Shown piece after piece: positions 10,259 through 20,800 of a stretch of DNA of 22,151 nt. Numbering within the stretch: position 1 is the stretch's first letter; each line of letters begins with the position of its first letter. Where the stretch lies: NCBI RefSeq assembly GCF_000485595.1, contig NW_014577289.1, positions 846,849 through 868,999 on the forward strand, in the 5' to 3' direction. The stretch comes from Priapulus caudatus (lineage: Eukaryota; Priapulida; Priapulimorpha; Priapulimorphida; Priapulidae). The notes beneath the pieces are model-generated. The model had not been told where the DNA came from and did no database searches. It worked only from the letters and a program-made list of their open reading frames with translations. The translations under genes and the position numbers were made by a program.

Positions 10259-11188
10259 CCAGACGCAAGCATGCACGTTCACACAAACACAGACAAACAC
10301 GCCCACACAGAGACACGTGCGTACACGCGCATGGTCGCAAACGCCGAGTATCTCGCTCTCTGCTACAGACGTAGGTTATTTCCGTTCTTACAATAGCAGG
10401 TAAAATAACAGCAGGCATTGTCAGACGGAAATCGGTGTCACATGAGAGGAGGGAATGCGTATAATGTAGCATAATATGGATAATATCGTAGAGAGACGTC
10501 TGACAGACGCGATCCCAGCCAAAATAGGCGAGATCGACACGCGAAGACAACAGGCTCCGTAACGCCACGAACAAGCGCACAATTACAGCGCACGTGAATG
10601 ATAAATGACAGATCTAATAATTGAAGCACTTATATACAACCTCGGTGCCTTTTCACATTCACTTAAAGATAACCATACATGTTTACGTCATTTCAACAAG
10701 GGCACACTCAAGTTGTGCCCACGTCTACTGTTAATCGACATACTCGCACGCGTCGACAAAATGTTGACGATTATTTGGGGACGGGGGAGAATGGTATATA
10801 GTGGATTGCACGTTGTTGACAATTTCGCGTGGATATGCTCAGTTATGCTCATGACAACAACGCGGGTCAGCTATGTCGCATGCGTCACGGATAGATGACA
10901 ACATCAGGTGGATCGGTTGACACTCCCACGCAGACAGGTAGAGGCAGTAAACAGATCTTAAGGAGAGACCCTCACCCTTCGCAGCCGTGCAGCGTTTTGT
11001 CAGCTAACTCTGAACCTCCTTCCCCGTGCTATTGTGTCAGGATTTGCACCCGGCCCTTCCCGTGTTAGCAAACCACATAGGGGTTGTTTTGCGTCGGACG
11101 CACACAAACCCATTTCGAATGTACCAACAGACACATGTAAGATCGTAGACAACACAATTTAGGCAGCTAATACGTAAAAATCTAGTTA

Positions 11189-12299
<1,111 letters not shown>

Positions 12300-12680
12300 T
12301 CTGCCCTGGCCATGACCTTTGACCTTGCGTGACCTCTAATTTCGGCACCAGTATGGCGCTTTCCAGCCATGATGCTATACACGCACTATCGCTGAGCTAG
12401 GTTCAAGCGCTTTGATTTGTGCCGCAATTCTGCATTTTCCTCTCTATACTTTAGTTAAGGAGAGAGATGTTCCCCTTCATTTTACACTTCTGACTTTTGA
12501 CACCTCATGACCCCCAGCTTCGACATCCAACTCGTTTCGGTTACTCCCCCCCCCCACGTCCGAATATCGTGACCGTACGTCGAGCGGTTAAGATATTTGT
12601 GCCCAACTGTTGACGGACGGACGAACGGACGATCATGCGATTCTACAAGCTGCATCTGACTACGTCAGATGAGCTAAAGA
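12300..12680 (+). repeat. Likely dispersed repeat ending in GGAC run and hairpin
   Basis: The 3' part has GACGGACGGACGAACGGAC (12612-12630), then the perfect hairpin CATCTGAC-TAC-GTCAGATG (12653-12671), then GAGCTAAA (12671-12678). The same order (GGAC-rich, hairpin, GAGCTAAA) ends the repeat unit at about 19395. Near the left, TGACCT half-sites occur at 12313-12318, 12320-12325 and 12330-12335. The left boundary is uncertain. Confidence 0.5.
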
Positions 12681-12699
12681 CTACTATTACTCATTATTT

Positions 12700-13201
12700 G
12701 TTACCAAATTAATTATATTCAAGTTACATATAGTCATAAAATGTGTAAGACATATACTGTAGCCATGTAGGAACAACAAACAGATACTTATAAAACCTTA
12801 TAAGAAAACAATAAAATTGTATACTGTAGGCATTGTGGTATAAATGGATTTTAGGATGCAAGGACAGGCCGGTTCATAATTTCTTGATAATATTCTTCAT
12901 CATTTCTTGATCATCATTTTTCTGGTATTTTTTTTATTATTCATGTTGTTTTAATCACTTTATTAGTAACAGAATATGCTGAAGTTTTGTATATATGTAT
13001 TTTTGTGCTTGTATATATTTTTTCTTCATGTTGTATAGCATTGTAATTGTACTGTATCCGTCAGAAATTTTATCATTTTAACTACTCAACACTATTGCTT
13101 TTATCAGATTTTTTCTCCATGAAAAAAACTGTCGTCAGTACATGTATTTGTATCTGAATTCATGCAATAAAGATTTAATAATAAAAATAATAATAATAAT
13201 A
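12700..13201 (+). repeat. AT-rich stretch ending in AATAAA and (TAA)n
   Basis: T-rich sequence runs to the polyadenylation-like AATAAA at 13166-13171, followed by a TAA run at about 13179-13201. This arrangement fits the 3' end of a retroposed element, or a 3' UTR on the plus strand. No coding region was recognised upstream, so the former is preferred. Confidence 0.4.
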
Positions 13202-14574
13202 TACAGGGATACAAAATGTCTCCATACCAAAATCGCAGAAAATCTAAATATTAACAGCACACACGTTCAAATCACCTTTGCCCTTGGCGCAGAAAATGTT
13301 ACATGAATGTTGGCTAACCATGACACTTCTAGTAGTGTGTACATATGAGAACGGTATGCTAATATGGCCGTGACTGCACTAAAAACAACGCAGTGGGTCA
13401 GTTCCTATCTGGCATGGTAACTGCTGCTGTTCTTGCCATATTTCCACAACGACTATAAGCTATACCTAACGTCTCACACTCGAAAACACAATTGTTGTGG
13501 CCTTTTCATATACAGCTCTATGCTAGAGCACAAATCCCCTTCTCATTTTAAGACCCGAGCAGGAATTCATTTTCACAAATAGCAATTGCTGAATCTGAAG
13601 GAAGTTTACTCGCAGACACGGCCACGAGTACTGGGCAAAACACGATGAGACAAAGGGCAAGCTTATGAAGAGCTCACAAAAATACCAAATGACGTGCCAG
13701 TCAGGACAGAGTGATAGCTATGCTATAGTTATAGTAACCACAAACAATACATTTGCGAAAACGTGCATTCAAGTGTAACACATTTTGGATCTTTTCCAAA
13801 GGGGTAACGTCATGCTACATGGTAATATAGATTCAATTGTCGTGACTACGAAAAATACATTGATAAATTAGCTGTAAGCTTTCCGAATAATTGGTATATT
13901 CTTAACCCAATATATATGATGGTTTGAGTTGCCTGTTATATGATGCGACTGAGTGCGTGTTTAATGTATAGACATTACATAGGAATTCCTGCTAGACTTA
14001 CACAGTAAACAATTAATTATTTCTGATTCGGATTTAACAAAGCGAACAAGCTTTAATTTCAAATTTAATAGAGTTGATTCATTATTTCAACGATGGAAGC
14101 TGACGGTTTTATAGCTACAGTGCTCGATCGTCAAGAAAGCATGTCACAATGTTTAATCAGGGCCAGCGTTATTAGAGCCTTGCTAACACCTGATTGCCAG
14201 AAAACAAAACACTTAATTGTCTGCTTTTGCGTTACATCTGTAGTCTCGTGTTTCAGCAGCAGCTCAACAATAACTTGTAACACGTCGGCTGTTTCGTACC
14301 ACCTGATGCCCGGACTGATGGCCACAAGATGTCGATATGTGTGTATTACTGTCAATTTATTGCCCCTCTTTCTGAGAAGCTGCAAAGCCCCCCCTTTTGG
14401 AAGTTATTGATCAATGCGAGGCTAATGCGGGGTATTATTTTGAGTAAAAAGTAAAAAGTTTAAGTATGTGGAATATATAAATGCTGATGTTAATTAAAAA
14501 ATATATATTGATCCTTAAATTATTTAAAGGAAAAAGTGTTTCGGAGATTTTATAAGTTTATGCACACAAGCATT
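13202..14574. other. No confident gene; one two-strand open region at 14093-14410
   Basis: Around 14093-14410 both strands are open (105 codons plus, 84 codons minus). The minus reading has helix-like segments and candidate splice signals (TTCTCAG at the high-coordinate end, CAG|GTGTTA at the low end), but no recognisable family. Nothing else was identified. Confidence 0.35.
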
Positions 14575-14603
14575 CGCGCGCACACACAAACACACACGCG
14601 CGC

Positions 14604-14672
<69 letters not shown>

Positions 14673-14679
14673 TACACAT
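14575..14679. repeat. (CG)n/(CACG)n/(CA)n compound microsatellite
   Basis: About 100 bases of alternating pyrimidine-purine: CGCG and CACA words, then CGCA tetramers, then a pure CA run. The 72-codon His/Thr frame across it is a by-product. Confidence 0.96.
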
Positions 14680-15220
14680 GCATATTATAATTTTTACTCA
14701 ATTAGGTGGATTAACAAAGTAACTACAAGGTTGACAGCTAAGTATAATTGCTAACGTACGTCAGTAAGGTTAGGATGTAAGTAGCTAGTGCTTTCTGACA
14801 CACTGATATGTCAACATCAGATTTTTGCCACAGGCAAATGGGTAGTTTCTGAAAAAAATTGAGAGTAAATAAAGTAAACACTATCAGTAGGTAAATAAGG
14901 GTTAATGAAAACTACAGGAGGTGAGCAATACATATCAAGACTTTGCTAACCCTAAGGTGATTTCGTAAGATAATCTTTTATAAAATGTTGTACTCATTGG
15001 GTTAGTACTTGCACACGTAAATGAATACAGTTCGGATGAAATTGATACTATTATGATTCGTGAATTATTGGTAGGGTTTGGACTTTTTGGAATTAAAAAA
15101 AAACAATTTATACTGTAGGATAAGATTAATATACTGCGTTACCCTCTAGCATGATACGTGTACTTGTGTAACATTTGATGTCATCGCCCCTTGAGGCATG
15201 GAGACGAGGTGGGTACGTAT
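14680..15220. other. No gene or repeat identified
   Basis: AT-rich sequence with no open frame or repeat worth listing, up to the hairpin at 15221. Confidence 0.4.
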
Positions 15221-15298
15221 TAGCTCTACCAGTGTAGAGCCTTCGCTCCCGATAGAGGTTCCTGTATCAGGAGCGAAGGGGCTACACAGGTAGAGCTA
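15221..15298. repeat. Imperfect 29-bp hairpin with 20-nt loop
   Basis: The left arm 15221-15249 (TAGCTCTACCAGTGTAG...) pairs with 15270-15298 with three mismatches in 29, and the loop is 20 nucleotides (15250-15269). Size and mismatch pattern fit either a microRNA-precursor-like hairpin or a short palindromic MITE. The arm contains a tRNA D-arm-like word (GGTAGAGCTA), but no tRNA cloverleaf can be drawn. Confidence 0.8.
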
Positions 15299-16000
15299 GG
15301 TACATATATATACCTTTTGAGGCTGAATATAGCATGCAAAATAGGGCAGCTGTATCTATCTGAAAACGCATTGTAAAAAATATTATTTCCACGCAAGAAA
15401 TGTGTGGTTATACATTTCCAATGGTAAATGCAGAAGATGCAATTTAGTAAGATTTAGGTGACACAGATGCATCTGAACTTATGCTCCAATGACCCAAAAC
15501 TACCTGCAACATATTTTTTAAGAATAAGTTTAAAAATTGGGCTAACCCAAATATTCCTCATTGTGTCTATTAAGGCTGGTAACGGGGAAACATCACGTGC
15601 ACTCATATTATGCGTTCTGTTACGTGGGGTCCAATATAAGGGCAACCATTAATGAAAGTGTCAATCTTGGGTGTGATAGAAGAGGGAGGGGGGATATATA
15701 TAAAGCAAGAGTATATCTGGGAGAACTCCCATTATATAGCATATCTCCCATTATATAATCTTGATAATAATATATGCATAGGTTTTGATGCGAAAATAAA
15801 TGTTTTCGACCTGAAAGTCTGAAATCTTGACGAGAGATGGCGCTAAGCCTAAATGATCGCCATTTTGGTTTTCGAACATTGCGCAAATAAAAACAATAAA
15901 ATATTCCAGTCAAATTACTGTAACGAAGAATCTAAAACACAATATTACATGTATATAGGTATGATTGTAGAGTTGTTAACCAGTTAGACAAAATAAACAT
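15299..16000. other. No gene seen; TATA-like word at 15695
   Basis: TATATATAAA lies at 15695-15704 after a G-rich run. CTCCCATTATATA is repeated twice just downstream (about 15726-15757). Frames of 63-97 codons here overlap on opposite strands and show no domain. Confidence 0.35.
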
Positions 16001-16040
16001 AATAGGACGTTGTCATCTCTCCCATAGTAGTAACAACTGT
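16001..16040 (+). repeat. 40-bp fragment of the large repeat unit
   Basis: This segment matches 21794-21833 in the second large copy at 36 of 40 positions without gaps (AATAGGACGTT...AGTAACAACTGT). Sequence on either side does not match, so it is an isolated fragment of the same family. Confidence 0.75.
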
Positions 16041-16467
16041 TTTGGAACTAGCCTTACACATTAATATAACAAAATTTAACAAAATCGAATGAATCCAGAT
16101 GAGACGGGATACTAGACAAGCGTTGCCGAAAGGTGTTAATCCGAAGTGCTGCGCGGAGTCTTGAGGCACGCAGTTCGCGGCAGGAGGCGCACAGCGATAG
16201 CAATGGGAAAGTCCTACGACAGTATGCAGCGTGAAGCTATGGATCGTGAGAACGAATGAATAAGGGGGCACGCACGATCAAATTAGCTGCATGCGACAGT
16301 CCGCAATTTGAGTAGGGAGGACACATTTTAGGTGTGGTGAGGAACAATTTTAGTGGGGGACATTATCTAGTGAGGGAACGTTGTTTGCAGACGTTCCTAT
16401 GGCGGGATCGTACGGGGTTGTGCGAAAATTTCAGTAGCGACGCACTACCGCCACTATAAGCCCATGT
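16041..16467. other. No gene or repeat identified
   Basis: Mixed-composition DNA after the 40-bp repeat fragment. The 95-codon minus-strand frame at 15984-16271 runs through that fragment and is not accepted as a gene. Confidence 0.4.
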
Positions 16468-16546
16468 AGGACTGGCACTCGCTGCCACCGTCTTCGGCTT
16501 AGATTAGTCACTCAAGAATGAGCTAAGCCGCAGGTTGGAGAGCGAG
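16468..16546. repeat. Short hairpin repeat, related copy at 20740
   Basis: CGGCTTAG (16495-16502) and CTAAGCCG (16523-16530) form a hairpin. The preceding GACTGGCACTCGCTGCCACC matches 20741-20760 with two mismatches in 20, and CTAAGCCG followed by AGGTTG recurs near 20781. This is a small dispersed repeat. Confidence 0.55.
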
Positions 16547-17369
16547 GGGAGAGGGGAGGTGTAAAAAAACGCTGGGGCTACGGTACAACACACGGAACAC
16601 TGGTGGGAACACACAACGAAGGCACGCACTCGCGCGGGCAGGGCATTGTCGTTTTTCTGACGGTCACGTCAAATGGGGTAACTGGGAGCAGGCGAGTTGC
16701 AGAGTTTTGTGCGAAGGTCGGCCAAACCAGAGAGCAATGAGGGACTGTTTTTTAGTTCAACGCTGCCACGCTGGCGCCATGTATGAGTACAGCTTGTAAA
16801 TGCAATGGCCTATTACACATGTATCTCTGCAGATACGGATAGGACAAGAAGCAATTTGTTGTTTTGGATGAAAACATGAATATCACTCGACCTTATAAAC
16901 TTTTGATTCAGTGGAATGGGTGACATATTTAGGAAGTATATTGGAAGTATATTGGAATATTGGAAATTATATTCAAGAAATTAAATGTTAGAACATACAT
17001 TATGGCTTTGTTATAAGTTATAAGATACATGTTATACTGTTATAATTCGCAAAAAGTATGCGAGAATCGCGTAGCAACGTTGCAACTTTTTTGGGGTGAA
17101 CTGCACTATATAATAGATCTATAAGTACATTGCTTAAAGTACCATCATGCACCATACTCAGTTATTTACTTCGAAACGGTGAAAGTGGCCGAAAACATGT
17201 TTATTAATGTATACGCAAAGAATGAAACAGAATGGAAACTAGCCATTAATATGTCATGACTTTCGTTAAATAAAGATGTGATTAGATGAAGATCGTTAGC
17301 TGAATAGGCTATATAAGGTAGGTAGTATGGGTTAAGGTCGTACAGGTAGCTAGGCGCAAATTATCTAAA
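16547..17369. other. No gene or repeat array identified
   Basis: Mixed sequence. The only local structure is GGAAGTATATT repeated in tandem around 16931-16960. Confidence 0.4.
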
Positions 17370-17630
17370 AACAATATAACAAATATATATTATATATATG
17401 AATTATGGCCATTTCCTATTTGACCCTCAGGTTAAAACCACCTAACCCTATATTATAATTTGATATTATTAGTTTAATAATTATTTATATTATATGTAAT
17501 CAGTATAATGCTACCTCATAACTATATATTATTATATATATATATATATATATATTATAATATATATTATATATTATATATTATATATAATTTATATATA
17601 GTTTATATTATAGTTTATATATAATTTAGG
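17370..17630. repeat. TA-rich tract, cruciform-prone
   Basis: Long runs of TATATA and TATAATATATTATA, especially 17520-17626. It directly precedes the first TTAGGG tract. Confidence 0.9.
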
Positions 17631-17666
17631 TACAAGTAGCGTTTACACACCCATGTCGTGAGTTTG

Positions 17667-17835
17667 GTTAGGGTTAGGGTTTTAGACTCGCTAGGGTTAG
17701 GGTTAGGGTTAGGGTTTTACACTCCCTAGACTCGTTAGGGTTAGGGTTAGGGTTAGGGTTTTAGAGGGTATGTGGTATTAGGGTCCAGGTGGTTAGTCGA
17801 TAGCGGTTTAGAGTTAGGGTATGGTTAGGGTTTTT
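17667..17835 (+). repeat. Interstitial telomere-like (TTAGGG)n, first tract
   Basis: Runs of TTAGGG at about 17667-17680, 17692-17715 and 17737-17762, separated by GACTCG/CCCTAGACTCG spacers, then degenerate copies to 17835. All are in one orientation. They head the first large repeat copy. Confidence 0.95.
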
Positions 17836-19357
17836 TAAACCTGGGGTTGTCAATATGGAATGGGCCTTGGGGCTATTATGTTTACTAATACTATTTAATT
17901 TTTATCTCACCGATTGGAAAAGTGATCTTTGCTTGATTTTCGAATCCTTTAGACTCTTAACCACATACGTTTGTATTTGGCAATCAAGACAGTGGCATGA
18001 TATATCGATGGATAGAATATGAATGTTTTCGACAACCCTATATGGGACATCGTAATATGCCAAAAGACTCTCTCAGTCGTACGCACTGGTTCTCACTATT
18101 CTCATTAAATGCTTGTAAACTATCACAGTATGACGATCAATGGCCAAACATTAGCGAACATAACATTGCGATGCGGCTGCGTCAAGATGATACTGGGAAT
18201 GGTTTGACGATTCGAGGGCTAGGCTAAAGTACCGACCTTCACGTCTAAGCCACTATCGTTGGACGAGAATAACACTGAAGAGTAAGTTACTGTGCGTGTG
18301 GAATATCCACCGCGGCAGCGAAGTCTAGCTGACTCAAGACCCGAGCGATTTTTTTAAAAAACTACTTGGGAAAAATGATGATGATACGATGGACTCGTTG
18401 CCGCCTCTTTATGAGGCGTCGCCGCATAATTGCGAAATTAAATTTCAGGCGCACATGAACCAGCGAAAACAATTAAAAATATTTTTCTACATGAAAAGGT
18501 ACCGCGCGCGAGCCGGACAACGAAATAAAGCGACCATTTTGGATTTAATTGGTCGGCCCTACAGGTTTGAATTACTCGAAAGGATTCTGGAATGCCCACA
18601 TATGCTCAATTGACCGATAGCTTACACCGCACTTTATCTACTGAACCATAGAGGCGACTGTCAGAATTTTTTTTTTCAACAGGCGCGATATCGGATCAAA
18701 AGGCCGCGACGGCGGCCGCCGTTCGCGCTAATTCGCGCGGTATATCTGGCTGCAGATCGTGCTATGATGGCCATTTTTCATTTTGGCGCAAAATAAGTGG
18801 GCGACGTGGCATCACGAAAGTAGGGTCGATGGGGTGTGCTCCAAAGACTTTAGGACGTTCAAATCTTCCCATAGGAGATAAACAAGCTGTATTGAAATTT
18901 GAATTATGTGGGTAAACGGTTTCTGTTGAGTTGATCGCTTGAACCGTAGAGCAGACATGAAACTGCATAGGTGAATTCTAAATCTTAAATAATTTGCATA
19001 ATTTGAAGAAATAAAAATCAAACCCGTGGTGGAAGGTTGGGTTTATGGTGGCCAAGTCGATTATTATTACCATTTACCGAAGAAATGAGCAAAATTCGTT
19101 GAACCTGAAACTGGACTTGAACATGGACATTTCCATTTTTTCCAAAAGTGGACGATGCGACTCGAAAAGTAAGGAGATCGACTGGCGTGGATCCAGATAG
19201 GAACGTTCAAACCTCTCCATAGGGAGTTGACTAACTTATTATGGCAATTTTGAAACATTGTGGGGTAACGTGCGTTCTTGAAGTTAGTCGTTGACCGTAG
19301 CCAAATGTTTGAACGGCGGTACGGACGGACGTACGACGGACGACACCCCATGGCAAT

Positions 19358-19386
19358 AGCTCATCTTGACGATGTCAAGGCGAGCT
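19358..19386. repeat. Terminal hairpin of copy 1
   Basis: AGCTCATCTTGAC (19358-19370), loop GAT, GTCAAGGCGAGCT (19374-19386): 11 of 13 pairs match, and one of the two exceptions can pair as G-T. Preceded by GGAC-rich sequence and followed by AAAAA, as in the repeat at 12653-12678. Confidence 0.8.
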
Positions 19387-19395
19387 AAAAACGCT

Positions 19396-20800
19396 TCTGT
19401 CTGCCTGCTGTAACCCAAAACGAATAGTTACGAAATGTGTCATCCCAAATGACACAACGAAACTATATGATGATGAAAACGTATTGCATGACTTCTATCC
19501 TGTGAGTAACTATGCATCACTTTGTTACTATAACATAAAAAAAGCTTTTACGAATGCCTACTGCAGGTGGCGATGATTCACTTATTCAGCCTAGCTCTTC
19601 TGCTTGTAGTTACAAACCACGTTGCTCATTGGTGCAAAGAACCAATGCATCTTTCTTTCCTTATCGCTGCTCCTGAAAATCGTAATCTGACGTTTTGTTG
19701 GAGACCGACTAGAAACACGTTCCTGATGTTGCGCCGAGTTGCCGCAGTTGGAAGGGCTTCTTTACGACTGTCCCTTGCGACGTGCTCCTATCTCTGTCCC
19801 CTGCGACCCTACCCTTCATTTGACCTAGGTAGAAGCGAGCTCTCACTGAGACTGGATCATGCCTATTACAGCACTAGCGTAATATCATAGTGCCATCCCC
19901 TGTGATAAAATTTTATGTATTTTTCCTACAAAACTATATAAGACTTCAGCTATTTAACCTATACCTAACCTCTCCCTAGAAGGATCTAAAACAGTTCGCA
20001 CTACTAAGACTTGAATATGAGTGCCACAGCACCAGCGAGGTATAGAGTGACCTCCTCTGTTAAAATTTGCACAGCGAGGATGGTATTTAAACTCGGATGA
20101 AGAAACCAGCCGCTTCATCCAGTCTAGCAGAGCAATAAATCACTGGGCCGAGAAAATATGTTCTAACTCTTAAGAATACGTAAACTCGTATCCAATTGGC
20201 TAAATGCGTAAGGTAAGAACGACCAAGATGATGACTCAAGAAAAAAAGAGTGCGCAGCTATTTATATAATTAGGATAAGAGCACACTGCGTAATCACTTA
20301 TAATGACTACTAACAATCTCTGAAATTGCAATATATTTCGTATATATACGTAATTACAGAAAATCGGACAAATGCTTAAAATCTAAAATAGCCACTCTCT
20401 CTTCCGCTGTAATATTTCACGCGCAGAAATAAAATTATCAAAAGTCACATTCGCATATTTAAGCAGCCACCCTAACACGATGGCCACACGTCATCATATT
20501 ATGCTGCGTCACCGAGGACTGTCACGTCTGCTGTCAACCAGAGTGTGACGTCATGTTCAGCTATACTCCCATTATCATCCATAATCTTAATCTTGGTATA
20601 CTTTTTCACTCTTTCCTCTCACGTAGTTTCTACTTGCAGTGCACTTTATACTCCTTACTCTTACACCCTTGCTTATATGTACTATTCCCTCAACGGAGTT
20701 GGAGGAGAGGTTATGTTTTCGCTCTCGTGTGTTCGCGTTAGACTGGTACTCGCTCCCACCTCGATTCCCCCATCGAGTAACTAAGCCGAGAGGTTGTTTT
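19396..20800. other. Segment between the two large repeat copies
   Basis: Apart from the open frame at 19568-19890 and the short repeat near 20740-20795 (related to 16468-16546), nothing was identified. The overlapping 62-109-codon frames at 20545-20920 run into the TTAGGG tract and are by-products. Confidence 0.4.
19568..19890 (+). other. Open frame with signal-peptide-like start, unproven
   Basis: A 107-codon frame opens just after CTGCAG at 19561-19566, a plausible splice acceptor. It starts MAMIHLFSLALLLVVT, a short n-region followed by a hydrophobic core as in a signal peptide, then residues including NLTFCW, which carries a possible N-glycosylation site. A possible donor (CTAG|GTAGAA) lies near 19827. 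No protein family is recognised. It sits in the 1.4-kb segment between the two large repeat copies. Frames of this length occur by chance elsewhere in the window, so it may not be a gene. Confidence 0.15.

Larger units (their letters stand above)
17667..19395 (+). repeat. Large repeat unit, copy 1
   Basis: It starts with the TTAGGG tract and runs to a GGAC-rich hairpin tail (hairpin 19358-19370 / 19374-19386, then GAGCTAAAAA). It aligns along its length with 20801-22151. Shared landmarks are CTGGGGTTGTC (17841 and 20904), GACAGTGGCATG (17988 and 21040), ATGGACTCGTTG (18389 and 21389), GGCCATTTT (18769 and 21730) and GAGCAAAAT (19087 and 22020). Between the outer landmarks copy 1 spans 1246 bases and copy 2 spans 1116. 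It contains an internal repeat, with about 18769-18930 resembling 19127-19280. The small open frames in it are broken in copy 2. Confidence 0.9.

Noticed and set aside
12653-12678. Helitron 3' end (hairpin followed by CTAA)
   Set aside because: The base after CTAA is A, not the T expected from insertion between A and T, and no TC 5' end was found.
13261-13280. GTTCAAATC as a Pol III B box of a tRNA-derived SINE
   Set aside because: No A box at the right distance upstream and no poly-A or repeat tail.
15221-15298. tRNA gene suggested by GGTAGAGCTA
   Set aside because: No anticodon arm, T-loop GTTCGAAT or acceptor stem can be placed; the segment is a simple long hairpin.
17667-17835. A true chromosome end or telomere fusion
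   Set aside because: The tract is short and degenerate, is in the same orientation as the second tract, and recurs at the same place in copy 2, so it is part of the repeat unit.
17997-18227. 76-codon frame starting MIYRWIEYE
   Set aside because: The matching part of copy 2 has several indels that destroy the frame.
18389-18613. 74-codon frame ending RPYRFELLERILECPHMLN
   Set aside because: The homologous stretch of copy 2 (from 21389) is frameshifted and substituted with no sign of coding constraint, and no family is recognised.
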